Assembly: GCA_029820295.1 (NCBI GenBank)
Contig: JALGVA010000023.1
Location: 1 to 45,833 of the forward strand
Direction: 5' to 3'
DNA length: 45,833 nucleotides
DNA from: Candidatus Zipacnadia bacterium
Lineage (GTDB): Bacteria; Armatimonadota; Zipacnadia; Zipacnadales; UBA5352
The translations under genes and the position numbers were made by a program. The notes beneath the pieces were generated by a model. The model ran no database searches. It had not been told where the DNA came from and worked only from the letters and a program-made list of their open reading frames with translations. Shown in pieces: positions 31,262-41,181 of the stretch (position 1 is its first letter; every line of letters starts with the position of its first letter).

Positions 31262-32839
31262 ATGCACAGGACGGTACTCGCAGTGCTGGCGCTGATGGCC
31301 GGGGGTTGCGCGGCCCGCGGGGACGTGACCATGGTGGATGGCGGCGCAATCAGGGGGGAGCTGTCGGCCGATGGCCGGGTGGCGGTCTGGCGCGGTATCC
31401 CCTATGCGGCGCCGCCGGTGGGCGAGCTGCGCTGGCGGCCGCCGCAGCCGGTCGAGCCGTGGGACGGGGTGCGGGCGTGCACGGAATTCGGCCCCGCCTG
31501 CCCGCAACCCCCCTCGCCGCTCGCTGTGACGCGCGATCCAGGTGTGCAGAGCGAAGACTGCCTCTACCTGAACATCTATGCCCCCACGGACTGGCCTGAC
31601 GGGCCGCTCCCGGTGATGGTGTGGATACACGGCGGCGGCTGCACGACCGGCGCGGGGTCGCTGGACGTGTACGACGGCGAGATGCTGGCGAGGCTCGGTG
31701 TGGTGGTAGTCACGATCAACTATCGCCTCGGACCGCTGGGCTTTCTTGCACACCCGCTGCTGTCGGCGGAGTCGCCCGATGGGCTGTCGGGCAACTACGG
31801 GATGCTCGATCAGATCGCCGCGCTGGAGTGGGTGCAGCGCAACATCGCGGGCTTCGGCGGCGACCCGGGATGCGTCACGATCTTCGGCGAATCCGCCGGT
31901 GGGGCGAGCGTGGCGCGGCTGCTGGTGTCACCGCCGGCGGCGGGGCTGTTCCATCGGGCGATCGCGCAGAGCGGGGCCGCGCGCGGGCACAATCGCCACC
32001 TGCGCGAGGAGCGCGAGGGGCTGCCGCCGATGGAGCAGGTGGGCGAGGAGCTGTTTGCGGCGCTGGGCTGCGATCGGGCGGAGGATCCGCTGGCGGCGGC
32101 GCGCGCAGTCCCACCAGCCGAGCTGATCGCAGCCGCGAACCCGCAGGTGGGCCTGCTGGGGCCGGGGACAAGGTACGGGTGGGTGATCGATGGCCGGACG
32201 CTGCCGGAGAATCCGGAGCTGCTCCTGGCGGCGGGACGAATGCATCGCGTGCCCGTCATGGCGGGCGGCAACGCGGATGACGGCTCGATGTTCGCCGACC
32301 GCGCGCCTATCCGGACGCCCGCGGGCTACCGCTTCGCGGTGCGGCGTCTGGCGGGCGATCGAGCGGACGAGCTGCTGGCGCTGTTCCCGGCGGAGACCGC
32401 CGGGGAGATCCCGGGCGCGATGAGTCGGCTGCTGACGGTCGGCTCGTTCGTGGCGCCGGCGCGGGCGCTGGTGGCGGCGATGGCGGATGCGGGCGAGCCG
32501 GCGTACCTCTACCACTTCACGCGCGTGCCGGCGCGCGGACCGGCGACGCGGCTGGGGGCGTTCCACGGGCTGGAGATCCCCTACGTCTTCGGGCTGGCGC
32601 CGAAGCTGCCCGGGACCGATGCCACCGACCGCGCGCTGTCGGCGGCGATGAGCGCGGCATGGGTGCGCTTCGCGGCCACGGGCGACCCGAATGGGGGAGA
32701 GCTGCCCGCGTGGCAGCCCTGGACCAACCTGACCGAAGCCTGCATGTACTTCGGCGACGAGGTGAGCGCGGGCGTGGCGCCGGAGCTGGAGGCGTGTGAG
32801 ATCCTGGACGCGCTGGCGGCCCAAGGGCTCGGCGGGTAG
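31262..32839 (+). CDS. Secreted type B carboxylesterase/lipase family protein
   Basis: The 525-aa alpha/beta hydrolase begins with an export signal ending in LALMAGGC, a possible lipobox, so it may be lipid-anchored. Family signatures are SEDCLYLNIYAP (~100), the oxyanion-hole WIHGGGCTTGAGSLDVYDG (~122-140), INYRLGPLGFL, nucleophile elbow FGESAGGASVARLL (Ser ~210), the acid in GGNADDGSMF (~338; Asp instead of the more usual Glu), and His in FHGLEIPYVFG (~434). It should cleave carboxylic esters, perhaps acyl groups on plant polysaccharides given the genome's other enzymes. The ATG at 31262 has GGGAGG upstream; the frame is open further 5' but without a signal peptide. It is convergent with the propeller array, with a shared terminator between. 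Confidence 0.9.
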   Translation: MHRTVLAVLALMAGGCAARGDVTMVDGGAIRGELSADGRVAVWRGIPYAAPPVGELRWRPPQPVEPWDGVRACTEFGPACPQPPSPLAVTRDPGVQSEDCLYLNIYAPTDWPDGPLPVMVWIHGGGCTTGAGSLDVYDGEMLARLGVVVVTINYRLGPLGFLAHPLLSAESPDGLSGNYGMLDQIAALEWVQRNIAGFGGDPGCVTIFGESAGGASVARLLVSPPAAGLFHRAIAQSGAARGHNRHLREEREGLPPMEQVGEELFAALGCDRAEDPLAAARAVPPAELIAAANPQVGLLGPGTRYGWVIDGRTLPENPELLLAAGRMHRVPVMAGGNADDGSMFADRAPIRTPAGYRFAVRRLAGDRADELLALFPAETAGEIPGAMSRLLTVGSFVAPARALVAAMADAGEPAYLYHFTRVPARGPATRLGAFHGLEIPYVFGLAPKLPGTDATDRALSAAMSAAWVRFAATGDPNGGELPAWQPWTNLTEACMYFGDEVSAGVAPELEACEILDALAAQGLGG

Positions 32840-32866
32840 GACACGGTCGGGCGACGTGGACGGTGA

Positions 32867-32895
32867 AGGCCCCGCCCGGTGGATGGGCGGGGCCT
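32867..32895. terminator. Bidirectional terminator between the esterase gene and the lipoprotein array
   Basis: AGGCCCCGCCC, loop GGTGGAT and GGGCGGGGCCT form a perfect 11-bp stem in the 84-nt gap between two convergent stop codons. There is no T-tract on either side. Confidence 0.65.
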
Positions 32896-32923
32896 CACAG
32901 GACCGACGACAGGGTGCGTGGAG

Positions 32924-34528
32924 TCAGTCGATGATGCTGACGGCGCCGTCGAGGCTGATTCTGACCGAGGAGACAGCGCCGCCAATACGGTTGCCCTGCG
33001 CGTCGAAGACGGCGGCGAAGGCGCCATCGACCACAAGGGCGTCAGCATCGAGGCGCTGCGTGACGGTGGCGGGCCCGGCGCCGGCGACCGAGGGGTAGGC
33101 GGCGTCCTCCAGCGCGAGCACAGACGCCAGCCTGCCGGTGATAGCGTTGAAGTACATGACGATCGCGCCGGTTCCGGGGTCGAACTGCCAGACGCTCGGC
33201 TCCACGCCGCGGCCGGCGTCCTGGCGGACGTTGGCGATCTCGTCGGCCTCGACGACCACGCCGGCCATCTGGTAGCCGGGGCCGTCCAGGGGCGTCACCT
33301 CAAGCGATCCGGCGTCGGCGGGGGTGACGCCGATGCGCACGAAGTTCATGTAGCCGTTGGGGTCGAAGGCCACCACGCCGGCGTAGGCGTCGGACCAGAC
33401 GGGGTCGAGGCCGCCCCAGTCCGTCCCCGGGCCGCCGATGAGCACGCGTTCGACCTGCAGGGTCGGGCTGCCCAGGTCGGCCCAGCCATCCCAGTCGGAG
33501 TTACTGGTGAGGCGGAAGTCGCGGCGCGGCAGGTCGGCCTGCTGGATGATGAGTTCGCGGTTGCCCGAGTAGACGCGCTCGAAGGCGATCCACCTGCCGT
33601 CCGTTGACCACGACGGCCTCTCGTCCGAGCCGGCGCGGCGGCTGAAGTTGGCCTGGTTGGTGCCGGCCGAGGTCATGATGAAGATGTCGGTGCCCCAGCC
33701 CTGGGCGGTGTAGGCGATGCGCTGCGCCTGCGGGTCGAAGACGGGCTCGCCATCGACCGAGGAGTTGTTGGTGAGGCGCGTCTGGCTGGTGCCGTCCTCC
33801 TGCATCTTGTAGATCTCGGCGATGCCGTCGCGGTTGCTCACGAACAGGATCTGGGGGGCGGCCAGCGCACGCGACCAGTACGGGCTGTCATCCCCGGCGG
33901 CGTGGTTGGTCAGGTTGACCTCGGAGGAGCCGTCGGCGGTCGCCTTCCAGACGTCCCAGTTCCCTCGCAGTGAGCCGTAGGCGACCTCCCTGCCGTCTGG
34001 GGACCAGGTGGCGTAGCGGTCGAGGTAACTGTTGTTGGTGACGGCGTAAGGGCTGGAGCCGTCGGCGTTGGTCACGATGATCTCGGCATCCTGGGCGGGC
34101 CAGGTGCGGTCGAACACGATCCTGGTGCCGTCCGGCGACCACTCCGGGCGGTACTCGTTGGCGGTGTTGTCGGTGATCTGGACGGCGTTACTGCCGTCGA
34201 GGTCACAGACCCAGATGTTCCACTCTGGGCCGCCACGGTCGCTGGAGAACACGATGCGGTCAAGGAGCGCCTGTGAGGCCAGGTAGTCGATGCGCGCGCC
34301 GTGCAGCGCCACGAAGGAGCATGGGCCGAGGCTGCCCGTGGGGAGGGCGTCGGCCCGGAAGCCCGCGGTGCTCGCGGGCCTGACCAGCATCGGGCCGACC
34401 TGCACGGCGTCCCCCACGGTGGGGCCATCGGGGGCTTCGGGGGCCGGGGCGGGGGTGATGCCGCCGCCGCAGCCGGCCAGCATCAGCGCGAGAGCCACGA
34501 TCACTGCTGAGCAGTACCATCGTGCCAT
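32924..34528 (-). CDS. Tandem propeller lipoprotein 1 (last gene of the array)
   Basis: This 534-aa lipoprotein has the signal WYCSAVIVALALMLAGC with lipobox LAGC. A conserved segment follows (~45-95: VGPMLVRPASTAGF, then IDYLASQALLDRIVF). Six PD40/TolB-like blades lie at ~95-350; each ends like DLDGSNAVQITDN and begins like EWSPDGTRIVFDR. The C-terminal region (~350-534) starts LGSPTLQVERVLIGG and includes DWGGLDPVWSDAYAGVVAF, NVRQDAGRG and FAAVFDAQGNRIGG. TolB-like propellers bind partners; no enzyme motif is seen. It is the most diverged in the LGSPT-to-GG motif (VERVLIGGPGTDWGG). ATG 34528 has GGAAGGTGA upstream; 32 nt from the preceding gene. Confidence 0.85.
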   Translation of the reverse strand: MARWYCSAVIVALALMLAGCGGGITPAPAPEAPDGPTVGDAVQVGPMLVRPASTAGFRADALPTGSLGPCSFVALHGARIDYLASQALLDRIVFSSDRGGPEWNIWVCDLDGSNAVQITDNTANEYRPEWSPDGTRIVFDRTWPAQDAEIIVTNADGSSPYAVTNNSYLDRYATWSPDGREVAYGSLRGNWDVWKATADGSSEVNLTNHAAGDDSPYWSRALAAPQILFVSNRDGIAEIYKMQEDGTSQTRLTNNSSVDGEPVFDPQAQRIAYTAQGWGTDIFIMTSAGTNQANFSRRAGSDERPSWSTDGRWIAFERVYSGNRELIIQQADLPRRDFRLTSNSDWDGWADLGSPTLQVERVLIGGPGTDWGGLDPVWSDAYAGVVAFDPNGYMNFVRIGVTPADAGSLEVTPLDGPGYQMAGVVVEADEIANVRQDAGRGVEPSVWQFDPGTGAIVMYFNAITGRLASVLALEDAAYPSVAGAGPATVTQRLDADALVVDGAFAAVFDAQGNRIGGAVSSVRISLDGAVSIID

Positions 34529-34560
34529 CCGGGTCACCTTCCCTGTTGCGCCTGCTGTGT

Positions 34561-36177
34561 TCAGCGCAGCACCGAGAGCGTGGCGGTGTCGTCCATCGCC
34601 ACGGCCGCGGCGCCGTTGGGGGCGAGGTTGCGTCCCTGCGCGTCGAACACCGCCGAGAACGGGCCTTCACTGACGAGCGCGCGCGCCTCGAGGCGCTGGG
34701 TGACGGGATCGTGCTGGCCCGCCGCCGAGGGGTAGGCGGTGTCGTCAAGGGCCAACACCGCGGTAAGCTTGCCGGTGCAGGCGTCGAAGTAGAGTACGGC
34801 GGCGGTGACGCCGAGGGGGTCCAGGTCCCACACGGTGGGCTCGCGGCCGCGGCCGGCGTCCTGGCGCAGGTTCACGATCCTGGTGGCCTCGACCAGCACG
34901 CCTGCGGGGGCGCCGCCGCTAATCGCGGTGTGGCTCAGCGGCGAGATGTCCAGGCTGCCCAGGTGCGCCGGGGAGATGCCGATGCGCACGAAGTTGCAGT
35001 AGCCGTGAGAGTCGATGGCGGCGACGCCGGCGTAGGCCGACGCCCAGATCGGGTCGTTGCCGCCCCAGTCGGAGCCGGCGGGGCCGATGAGCACGCGGTC
35101 GGTCTGCATGGTGGGGCCGCCCAGGTCCGGGTCCTCCTCCCACGCGCTGTTGTGGGTCAGGCGGAACTTGGCCCATGGGCTGTCGGTCTGCTGGAGCACG
35201 AGTTCGTCGGCGCTCCCGGACGCATCAGACTGGTAGCAGATGAAGCGGCCGTCGGACGACCAGCACGGACGCTTCTGAATCCCCGGGGACGCGGAGAAGT
35301 TGTACGGGGTGCCGGAGCCGATGTGGCCTACGAAGACGTCGGGGTGGACGTCGTAGGCCATCCGGTTGTGGGCCGGGTGGTATCGGGGGCAGCGCTCCTT
35401 GGTCGCAGTATTTGTGCGCTGCACCTGGTTGCTGCCGTCCGCGTTCATCTCATAGATGTCGCCGGAGCCGGTCCGAGCGCTGCAGAACAGGATCGTCGGG
35501 TCGTCGAGCCTCGGCGACCAGTCGGGTTCGGTGTCGTCGCTGGGGTGGTTGCTGAGGTTGGTGGCTCCGCTGCCGTCGAGGAAGGCGGAGAAGATCTCGC
35601 TGTTCCCGCTCAGGTCGCGCTCGAAGGCGAGCCTGCGCCCCGCGGGGCCGAAGGTGGGGCTGTCCTCGTCGTTGGCGGTGTTGGTGACCGCGTAGACCCC
35701 CGAGCCGTCGGCGTTGATCATCATGATCTCGGCATCCTGGCCCGACCACGCCCGCACGAAGGCGATCTTCGTGCCATCAGGCGACCAGCGGGGGCAGTAC
35801 TCATAGGCGGCATTGTTGGTGAGCTGCACGCGGTTGGAGCCATCGAGGTTGCACACCCAGAGGTCAGGTGACATGTCCCCGTAGCCGAAGACGATGCGGT
35901 CGAGCATGGCCTGGGAGGCCAGGTACTCGATGGTGGAGCCGTGCAGGGCCACGAGGCTGACCTCGCCGTCGGTGGGGATATCCTCGGCGACGAAGCCGGC
36001 GGCCGAGGCGGTGCGGATGACCAGCGGGCCGACCTCGTGAGTCACCAGGTCGCCGCCCGTAGGTGGACCGGGCGATGGCGACGGCGTGGAGACCAGCGGG
36101 CTTTCGCCCGAACCACAGCCGATCAGGGCGATGGTCAGGGCGGACAGGGCGATGAGCAGGGACGTGGTGCGCAACAT
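34561..36177 (-). CDS. Tandem propeller lipoprotein 2
   Basis: The 538-aa paralogue has signal LLIALSALTIALIGC (lipobox LIGC). EVGPLVIRTASAAGFVAEDI and IEYLASQAMLDRIVFGYGDM follow. Blades include SGQDAEIMMINADGSGVYAV and WSPDGTKIAFVR. The C-terminal region has LGGPTMQTDRVLIGPAGS, DWGGNDPIWASAYAGVAAID and NLRQDAGRGREPTVWDL, ending FSAVFDAQGRNLAP. It is closest to protein 3 (both have TASAAGFVAEDIPTDGEVSL and SPWAKF-LTHNS), suggesting a recent duplication. One substitution in the LGSPT motif (LGGPT). The start is ATG 36177, before the lipoprotein signal; longer in-frame extension overlaps gene 3 and is unlikely. Confidence 0.85.
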   Translation of the reverse strand: MLRTTSLLIALSALTIALIGCGSGESPLVSTPSPSPGPPTGGDLVTHEVGPLVIRTASAAGFVAEDIPTDGEVSLVALHGSTIEYLASQAMLDRIVFGYGDMSPDLWVCNLDGSNRVQLTNNAAYEYCPRWSPDGTKIAFVRAWSGQDAEIMMINADGSGVYAVTNTANDEDSPTFGPAGRRLAFERDLSGNSEIFSAFLDGSGATNLSNHPSDDTEPDWSPRLDDPTILFCSARTGSGDIYEMNADGSNQVQRTNTATKERCPRYHPAHNRMAYDVHPDVFVGHIGSGTPYNFSASPGIQKRPCWSSDGRFICYQSDASGSADELVLQQTDSPWAKFRLTHNSAWEEDPDLGGPTMQTDRVLIGPAGSDWGGNDPIWASAYAGVAAIDSHGYCNFVRIGISPAHLGSLDISPLSHTAISGGAPAGVLVEATRIVNLRQDAGRGREPTVWDLDPLGVTAAVLYFDACTGKLTAVLALDDTAYPSAAGQHDPVTQRLEARALVSEGPFSAVFDAQGRNLAPNGAAAVAMDDTATLSVLR

Positions 36178-36208
36178 CGTGATCACTCCCGGGACGGCGT
36201 GCGGCGGA

Positions 36209-37813
36209 TCAGTTGGCGTTGACGGCGCCATCGGCGCCGATGGTAACGCGCGACGATGCGCCGGCGACGCGAGTGCCCGACGAGTCGAAGACGGCGGCGA
36301 AGCTGCCGGTGACGACAAGCGAGTCGCCATCGGCAGATTGGGTGACGCCGGCCGGGGCTCCGGCGGCGGACGGGTAGGTGGAGTCGCGCAGCGGCAGCAC
36401 CAGGATGAGCTTGCCGGTCCGCACGTTGAAGTAGAGGATGGCCGCGGTCACAGTCTGGGCGCTGAAGTCCCAGAGCGTGGGCACGCGCTCGCGGCCGCCG
36501 TCCTCGCGCAGGTTGACGATGGCGGCGGCCTCGACCACTACGCCGGCGAGGCCAAGGCCGCAGGTGACAGCCGGGGAAAGCGGCGAGATGGCCAGTGTTT
36601 CGACATCGGCGGCGTGGATGCCGATGCGCACGAAGCTGCGGTAGCCGTCGTAGTCGATGGCCACGATGCCGGCGTAGGCCGACGCCCAGACCGGGTCGTT
36701 GCCGCCCCAGTCGGAGCCGGGTGGGCCGATAAGCACGCGGTCGGTCTGCATGGTGGGGCTGCCCAGGTCAGGGCAGATGTCGTTGAAGCTGTTGTGGGTC
36801 AGGCCGAACTTGGCCCACGGGCTCTCGGTCTCCTGGAGCACCAGTTCATGGTCGCCCCCGCCCGCAGTAGATTCGTAGCAGATGAAGCGGCCATCGGACG
36901 ACCAGCACGGCCTCATCTGGCCCCCGCGCGACGCCGAGAAGTCGTAGGGTGTCCCCGAGCCGATGTTGGTGACGAATACGTCGGCCGCATTGTCGTAAGC
37001 CATACGGTTGTGCCGGGGATGGAAGCTGGGCGAGAACTCGCCGTCCGGCGTGGTTGTCCGCTGCACCTGGTTGCTGCCATCGGCGTTCATCTCGTAGATG
37101 TCGCTGGGGAGCGTCCGCTCGCTGACGAACAGGATGGTCGGGTCGTCAAGCGTGGGCGACCAGTCGGGGTCGTAGTCGTCGCTGGGGTGCGCGCTGAGAT
37201 TGTCCGCGCCGCTGCCGTCGAGGAAGGTCGAGTAGACCTCGCGGTTCCCGCCGAGGTCCCGGTCGAAGGCGATCCTCCGCCCTGCCGGTCCGAAGGTTGG
37301 GTGGTGTTCGTTGAGCGCGTTGCTGGTGACCGCGTAGACTCCCGAGCCGTCGGCGTCCATGATCATGATCTCGGAGTCCTGGCCCGACCACGTCCGCTCG
37401 AAGGCGATCCTCGTGCCATCGGGCGACCAGCAGGGGGCCATTTCCTCGGCGGCGTTGTCGGTGAGCTTGACCCGGTTGGAGCCGTCGAGGTTGCAGACCC
37501 AGATGTCGGGTGAGGCACCGCCGTAGGAGAAGACGATGCGGTCGAGCAGAGCGGTGGAGGCGAGGTAATTGATGGTAGAGCCGTACAGCGCCACGAGGCT
37601 GACCTCGCCGTCGGTGGGGATATCCTCGGCGACGAAGCCGGCGGCCGACGCGGTGCGGACGACCAGCGGGCCGACCTCGTACTCGGCCGCGCCGGCGCCC
37701 GGGCCGGGCGCGGGTGGTTCGGGCAGCGGTGAGATGGAAGCGACGTCACCGCCGCAGCCGTAGATCAGGGTGACCGCCCCCAGGAGACAGACTACGGTCG
37801 CATGTCTGGGCAT
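36209..37813 (-). CDS. Tandem propeller lipoprotein 3
   Basis: The 534-aa paralogue has signal VVCLLGAVTLIYGC (lipobox IYGC). EVGPLVVRTASAAGFVAEDI and INYLASTALLDRIVFSYGGA follow, nearly the same as protein 2. Blades include WSPDGTRIAFERTWSGQDSE. The C-terminal region has LGSPTMQTDRVLIGPPGS, DWGGNDPVWASAYAGIVAID, NLREDGGRERVPTLWDF (DGGRER instead of DAGRGE) and FAAVFDSSGTRVAG. The degenerate blade 5 (YDNAADVFVTNIGSGTPYDF) is shared only with protein 2. The start is ATG 37813; gap to gene 4 is 36 nt. Confidence 0.85.
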   Translation of the reverse strand: MPRHATVVCLLGAVTLIYGCGGDVASISPLPEPPAPGPGAGAAEYEVGPLVVRTASAAGFVAEDIPTDGEVSLVALYGSTINYLASTALLDRIVFSYGGASPDIWVCNLDGSNRVKLTDNAAEEMAPCWSPDGTRIAFERTWSGQDSEIMIMDADGSGVYAVTSNALNEHHPTFGPAGRRIAFDRDLGGNREVYSTFLDGSGADNLSAHPSDDYDPDWSPTLDDPTILFVSERTLPSDIYEMNADGSNQVQRTTTPDGEFSPSFHPRHNRMAYDNAADVFVTNIGSGTPYDFSASRGGQMRPCWSSDGRFICYESTAGGGDHELVLQETESPWAKFGLTHNSFNDICPDLGSPTMQTDRVLIGPPGSDWGGNDPVWASAYAGIVAIDYDGYRSFVRIGIHAADVETLAISPLSPAVTCGLGLAGVVVEAAAIVNLREDGGRERVPTLWDFSAQTVTAAILYFNVRTGKLILVLPLRDSTYPSAAGAPAGVTQSADGDSLVVTGSFAAVFDSSGTRVAGASSRVTIGADGAVNAN

Positions 37814-37849
37814 TGCTCGGTACCTCCGTGACGTCGGGTTGACGGCAGG

Positions 37850-39460
37850 TCACTGCAGCACGACCGGTGGGCCGGCCGGGTCGATGGCCACCTGGCTGGC
37901 GGCGCCGGCGACCCGGTTACCGGCGGCATCGAAGACGGCGGAGAAGCTCCCTCGGGCGATGGCGGTGTCGCCCCGGGTCGTGTAGCTGACCAGGTCGCGC
38001 CCGCCGGCGCCGGCCGGGAGCACGGTGTCCTCCGAGGCCAGCGCCGCGACTACCTTGCCGGTCATCGGGTGGAAGTGCAGGATGACCGCGCCGGGGGCGG
38101 GCGTGCCGAACTGCCAGACCGTGGGCGGATTGCCGCGCCCGGCGTCCTCGCGCAGGTTGGCAATGGCATCGGCCTCGACCACGGCCACTGCGAGGATGCG
38201 CGCAACGTCGTCCAGCCCGGTGATGTGCACGGTGTCGGCGTCGGCGGCGGCGACGCCGATGCGTACGAAGTTGTAGTAGCCCACGTAGGTGTAGGAGCAG
38301 ATGCCGGCGTAGGCGCTCGACCAGACCGGATCGGTGCCGCCCCAGTCGGAGCCGTCGGGGCCGATGAGCACCCGGTCGGTCTGCATGGTGGGGCTGCCCA
38401 GGTGGGGGTCGTGCCAGTTGTCAACCCCACTGGTGACCTGGTAGGTCGCGTAGGGCTCGTAGGTCTGCTTGATGAAGATGTGCGGGTGGCCGCCGGTGGT
38501 CTGCTCGTAGACCACCCACTTGCCGTCGCCGGACCACGCCGGGTGGGTCGGCCCCGCCGGGTGCCGGACGAGGGTATGCACGTCTGCACCGATGTTGTCC
38601 ATCACCAGGATGCCCTGGGAGCCGCCCATAATGCCGACGTAGGCGATCTCCTCGGCCTCCGGTCCCCACGCCGGGAGAGTGTCGTTGTTGACGGAGGGGG
38701 ACAGCGCCAGCGGGCCGCTGCCGTCCTCGTTCATGCAGTAGACGTCGTCGTTGCCCGCGCGATTGGTGACGAACAGGATGTCCGGGTCGTCGCCGTCGGG
38801 CGACCAGAAGGGCGTGTAGTCGCCGGCGGCGTGGTTGGTGATGTTGGTCGGGCTCCGGCCGTCGTCGGCCATGATGTAGACCTCGTGGTTGCCGTCGCGA
38901 TCGGCCTGGAAGGCGATTCTGCCGTCATCGGGCGACCACGTCGGGTGCCGATCGGTGGTCGTGTTGCTGGTCAGCGCGGCAGGGCTGGAGCCGTCGGCGT
39001 TGACTACGACGATCTCCTTGTCGGAGGCCGGCCACCGGCGGCACAGGGCGATGCGGCGGCCGTCCCGCGACCACTGCGGGTCCTCCTCGTAAGCAGTGCT
39101 CGAGGTGATGCGGGTGAGCCCCGAGCCGTCGAGGTTGCACACCCAGACGTTCTGGCCGGGCCCCACCCCCCGGTCGCTGACCATGACGACGCGGTCGAGC
39201 AGCGCCTGGGACGCGAGGTAGTTGATGCGAGCGCCGTAGAACCCGACGACCGAGCAGGCGCCCCACTCGTTGGGGATGTTCTCGACCTTGAAGCCGGCGG
39301 TGCTGGCGGGGCGGACGAGCATGGGGCCGACCGAGAGGACATCGGCCCCCACGCCCGGCGAGCCGGGTGTGGGCGCAGGTCCATCGCCACCTCCGCCACA
39401 TCCGACCACGAGGGAGGCGAGTGCGGCTATGAACAGGAGCATCAGGTGGCGGCTGTGCAT
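37850..39460 (-). CDS. Tandem propeller lipoprotein 4
   Basis: The 536-aa paralogue has signal LMLLFIAALASLVVGC (lipobox VVGC) and a Gly/Pro-rich spacer. SVGPMLVRPASTAGF and INYLASQALLDRVVMVSDRG follow. Blades include WPASDKEIVVVNADGSSPAA and FWSPDGDDPDILFVTNRAG. The C-terminal region has LGSPTMQTDRVLIGPDGS, DWGGTDPVWSSAYAGICSYT, NLREDAGRGNPPTVWQF and FSAVFDAAGNRVAG. The start is ATG 39460, with GAGGTGA upstream. Confidence 0.85.
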   Translation of the reverse strand: MHSRHLMLLFIAALASLVVGCGGGGDGPAPTPGSPGVGADVLSVGPMLVRPASTAGFKVENIPNEWGACSVVGFYGARINYLASQALLDRVVMVSDRGVGPGQNVWVCNLDGSGLTRITSSTAYEEDPQWSRDGRRIALCRRWPASDKEIVVVNADGSSPAALTSNTTTDRHPTWSPDDGRIAFQADRDGNHEVYIMADDGRSPTNITNHAAGDYTPFWSPDGDDPDILFVTNRAGNDDVYCMNEDGSGPLALSPSVNNDTLPAWGPEAEEIAYVGIMGGSQGILVMDNIGADVHTLVRHPAGPTHPAWSGDGKWVVYEQTTGGHPHIFIKQTYEPYATYQVTSGVDNWHDPHLGSPTMQTDRVLIGPDGSDWGGTDPVWSSAYAGICSYTYVGYYNFVRIGVAAADADTVHITGLDDVARILAVAVVEADAIANLREDAGRGNPPTVWQFGTPAPGAVILHFHPMTGKVVAALASEDTVLPAGAGGRDLVSYTTRGDTAIARGSFSAVFDAAGNRVAGAASQVAIDPAGPPVVLQ

Positions 39461-39498
39461 GACAGGTTCACCTCGTTGGTGCGGGCCGTGATGGGCGG

Positions 39499-41121
39499 TC
39501 ACTGCACGTCCTGCGGCTGGCCGTTGGCGCCGAAGACGACGCGCGTGGCGCCGTCGGGCGCGAGGTTGTGGCCCCGGGCGTCATAGACGGCTGCGAAGCT
39601 GCCCGCGGCGACCGTGCGGCCGGCCTCGACGCAGTGCGTGATGGCGGGAGCAGCGCCGTCGCCCGCCGGCAGCGCGGAGTCGCGCAGGACGATGACCCCG
39701 ACCAGCTTGCCGGTCTCGTAGTAGAAGTAGGTGGCGATCGCGGTTGGGTAGGGCGGTGCGAAGGCCCACACGGTGGGCAGCTTCCCCCGACCGGCATCCT
39801 CGCGCAGGTTGGCGATCGCCCGCGCCTCGATCACGCCGGCATTGAGGCCCTGTCCGGGGTCGGGCAGGGGCGTGACCTCGACCGTGTCGGCATCCGCCGC
39901 GGCGACCCCGATGCGCACGAAGTTGAGGTAGCCCTCATGGTTGAAGGCACAGATGCCCGCGTAGGCGTCGGACCAGAGCGGGTCCTTGCCGCCCCAGTCA
40001 GAGCCCGCCGGGCCGATGAGCACGCGCTCGGTCTGCACGGTGGGGCTGCCCAGGTGCGGGTTGCGGTGGTTGCGCGGGCCTGAGGTGACCTTGAAGGTGG
40101 CGTAGGGGGCGCCGGTCTGCTTCAGGAAGATGTGCATGCTGGGTCCACGGCTGTCGTCGAAGGCCACGAACTTGCCATCCGAGGACCAGCAGGGGTTGTA
40201 CTGGTTGTCAGGGTGGTGGACGATGCTGTGCTGGTCGTTGCCCTGCGCGTCCATGGCGAAGATGTCGCTGCCCCACCACGAGCGCTCGTAGACGATGTTG
40301 TCACCATCGGCGTCCCACATCGGCTTGAACTCGGAGTAAGCGGTGGTGGTGAGGGCGGTCGGGCTGGCGCCGTCCTCGTCCATGACCCACAGGTCCCGAC
40401 CACCGGCGCGCGTGGACGAGAACACGATCTTGGGGTCCTCCAGGTTGGGGGACCAGCAGGGGTAGTCATCGAGGGCCGCGTTGTTGCTCAGGTTGGTCTG
40501 ACCGCTGCCGTTGGCGAACATCCAGAAGACTTCCCAGTTGCCCGACGGGTTGGTCTCGTAGACCAGTGCGCTGCCGTCGGCCGACCAGTGGGGGTAGCCG
40601 TCGGTGCGCGAGTTGTTGGTCAACGCCGTCGGACTGGAGCCGTCGGCGTTGATGCGGATGATCTCCTTATCGGAGGCGGGCCATGCCCGGGCAAAGGCGA
40701 TGCGGGTGCCGTCGGGAGACCACGCGGGCTCACTTTCCGCGGCGTCGTTGACTGTGACCTGGGTCAGGCCGGAGCCGTCCAGGTTGCACACCCAGATGTC
40801 GAAGTCGAGGTTGCCGTCGCGGTCGCTGGCGAAGACGATGCGATCGAGCAGCGCCGTGGAGGCGAGATAGTCGATCTTCGCGCCGTAGAGCGCCACCACT
40901 GAGGCCATGCTGAGCGGGTTCGGCAGGCTCTGCGTGGTGAAGCCGGTGGCGGCGGCGGTGCGGACGACCAGGGGGCCGACCTCGTACTCCGCGGCGCCGG
41001 CGCCGCCGCCCGGTGGTGGCGGTGGGGGGGCGCCGGCGCCATCGCCGCCACCACCTCCACACCCGGCGAGCGTGATCGCAAGCGCCGCGACGAGGAGCGC
41101 GGCCAGGTTAGTACGGTGCAT
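39499..41121 (-). CDS. Tandem propeller lipoprotein 5
   Basis: The 540-aa paralogue has signal LAALLVAALAITLAGC (lipobox LAGC), followed by a Gly run and a Pro run, typical of a flexible lipoprotein tether. EVGPLVVRTAAATGF and IDYLASTALLDRIVFASDRD follow. Blades include WPASDKEIIRINADGSSPTA, which is almost the same as in protein 4. The C-terminal region has LGSPTVQTERVLIGPAGS, DWGGKDPLWSDAYAGICAFN, NLREDAGRGKLPTVWAF and FAAVYDARGHNLAP. The gap to gene 6 is 60 nt, the largest in the array. Confidence 0.85.
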   Translation of the reverse strand: MHRTNLAALLVAALAITLAGCGGGGGDGAGAPPPPPPGGGAGAAEYEVGPLVVRTAAATGFTTQSLPNPLSMASVVALYGAKIDYLASTALLDRIVFASDRDGNLDFDIWVCNLDGSGLTQVTVNDAAESEPAWSPDGTRIAFARAWPASDKEIIRINADGSSPTALTNNSRTDGYPHWSADGSALVYETNPSGNWEVFWMFANGSGQTNLSNNAALDDYPCWSPNLEDPKIVFSSTRAGGRDLWVMDEDGASPTALTTTAYSEFKPMWDADGDNIVYERSWWGSDIFAMDAQGNDQHSIVHHPDNQYNPCWSSDGKFVAFDDSRGPSMHIFLKQTGAPYATFKVTSGPRNHRNPHLGSPTVQTERVLIGPAGSDWGGKDPLWSDAYAGICAFNHEGYLNFVRIGVAAADADTVEVTPLPDPGQGLNAGVIEARAIANLREDAGRGKLPTVWAFAPPYPTAIATYFYYETGKLVGVIVLRDSALPAGDGAAPAITHCVEAGRTVAAGSFAAVYDARGHNLAPDGATRVVFGANGQPQDVQ

Positions 41122-41181
41122 GGCTCTCTCTCCCTCTCGGCGGTCAGGGTTCCTGCGGCTTCTGATTGTGTCCCGGCAGGT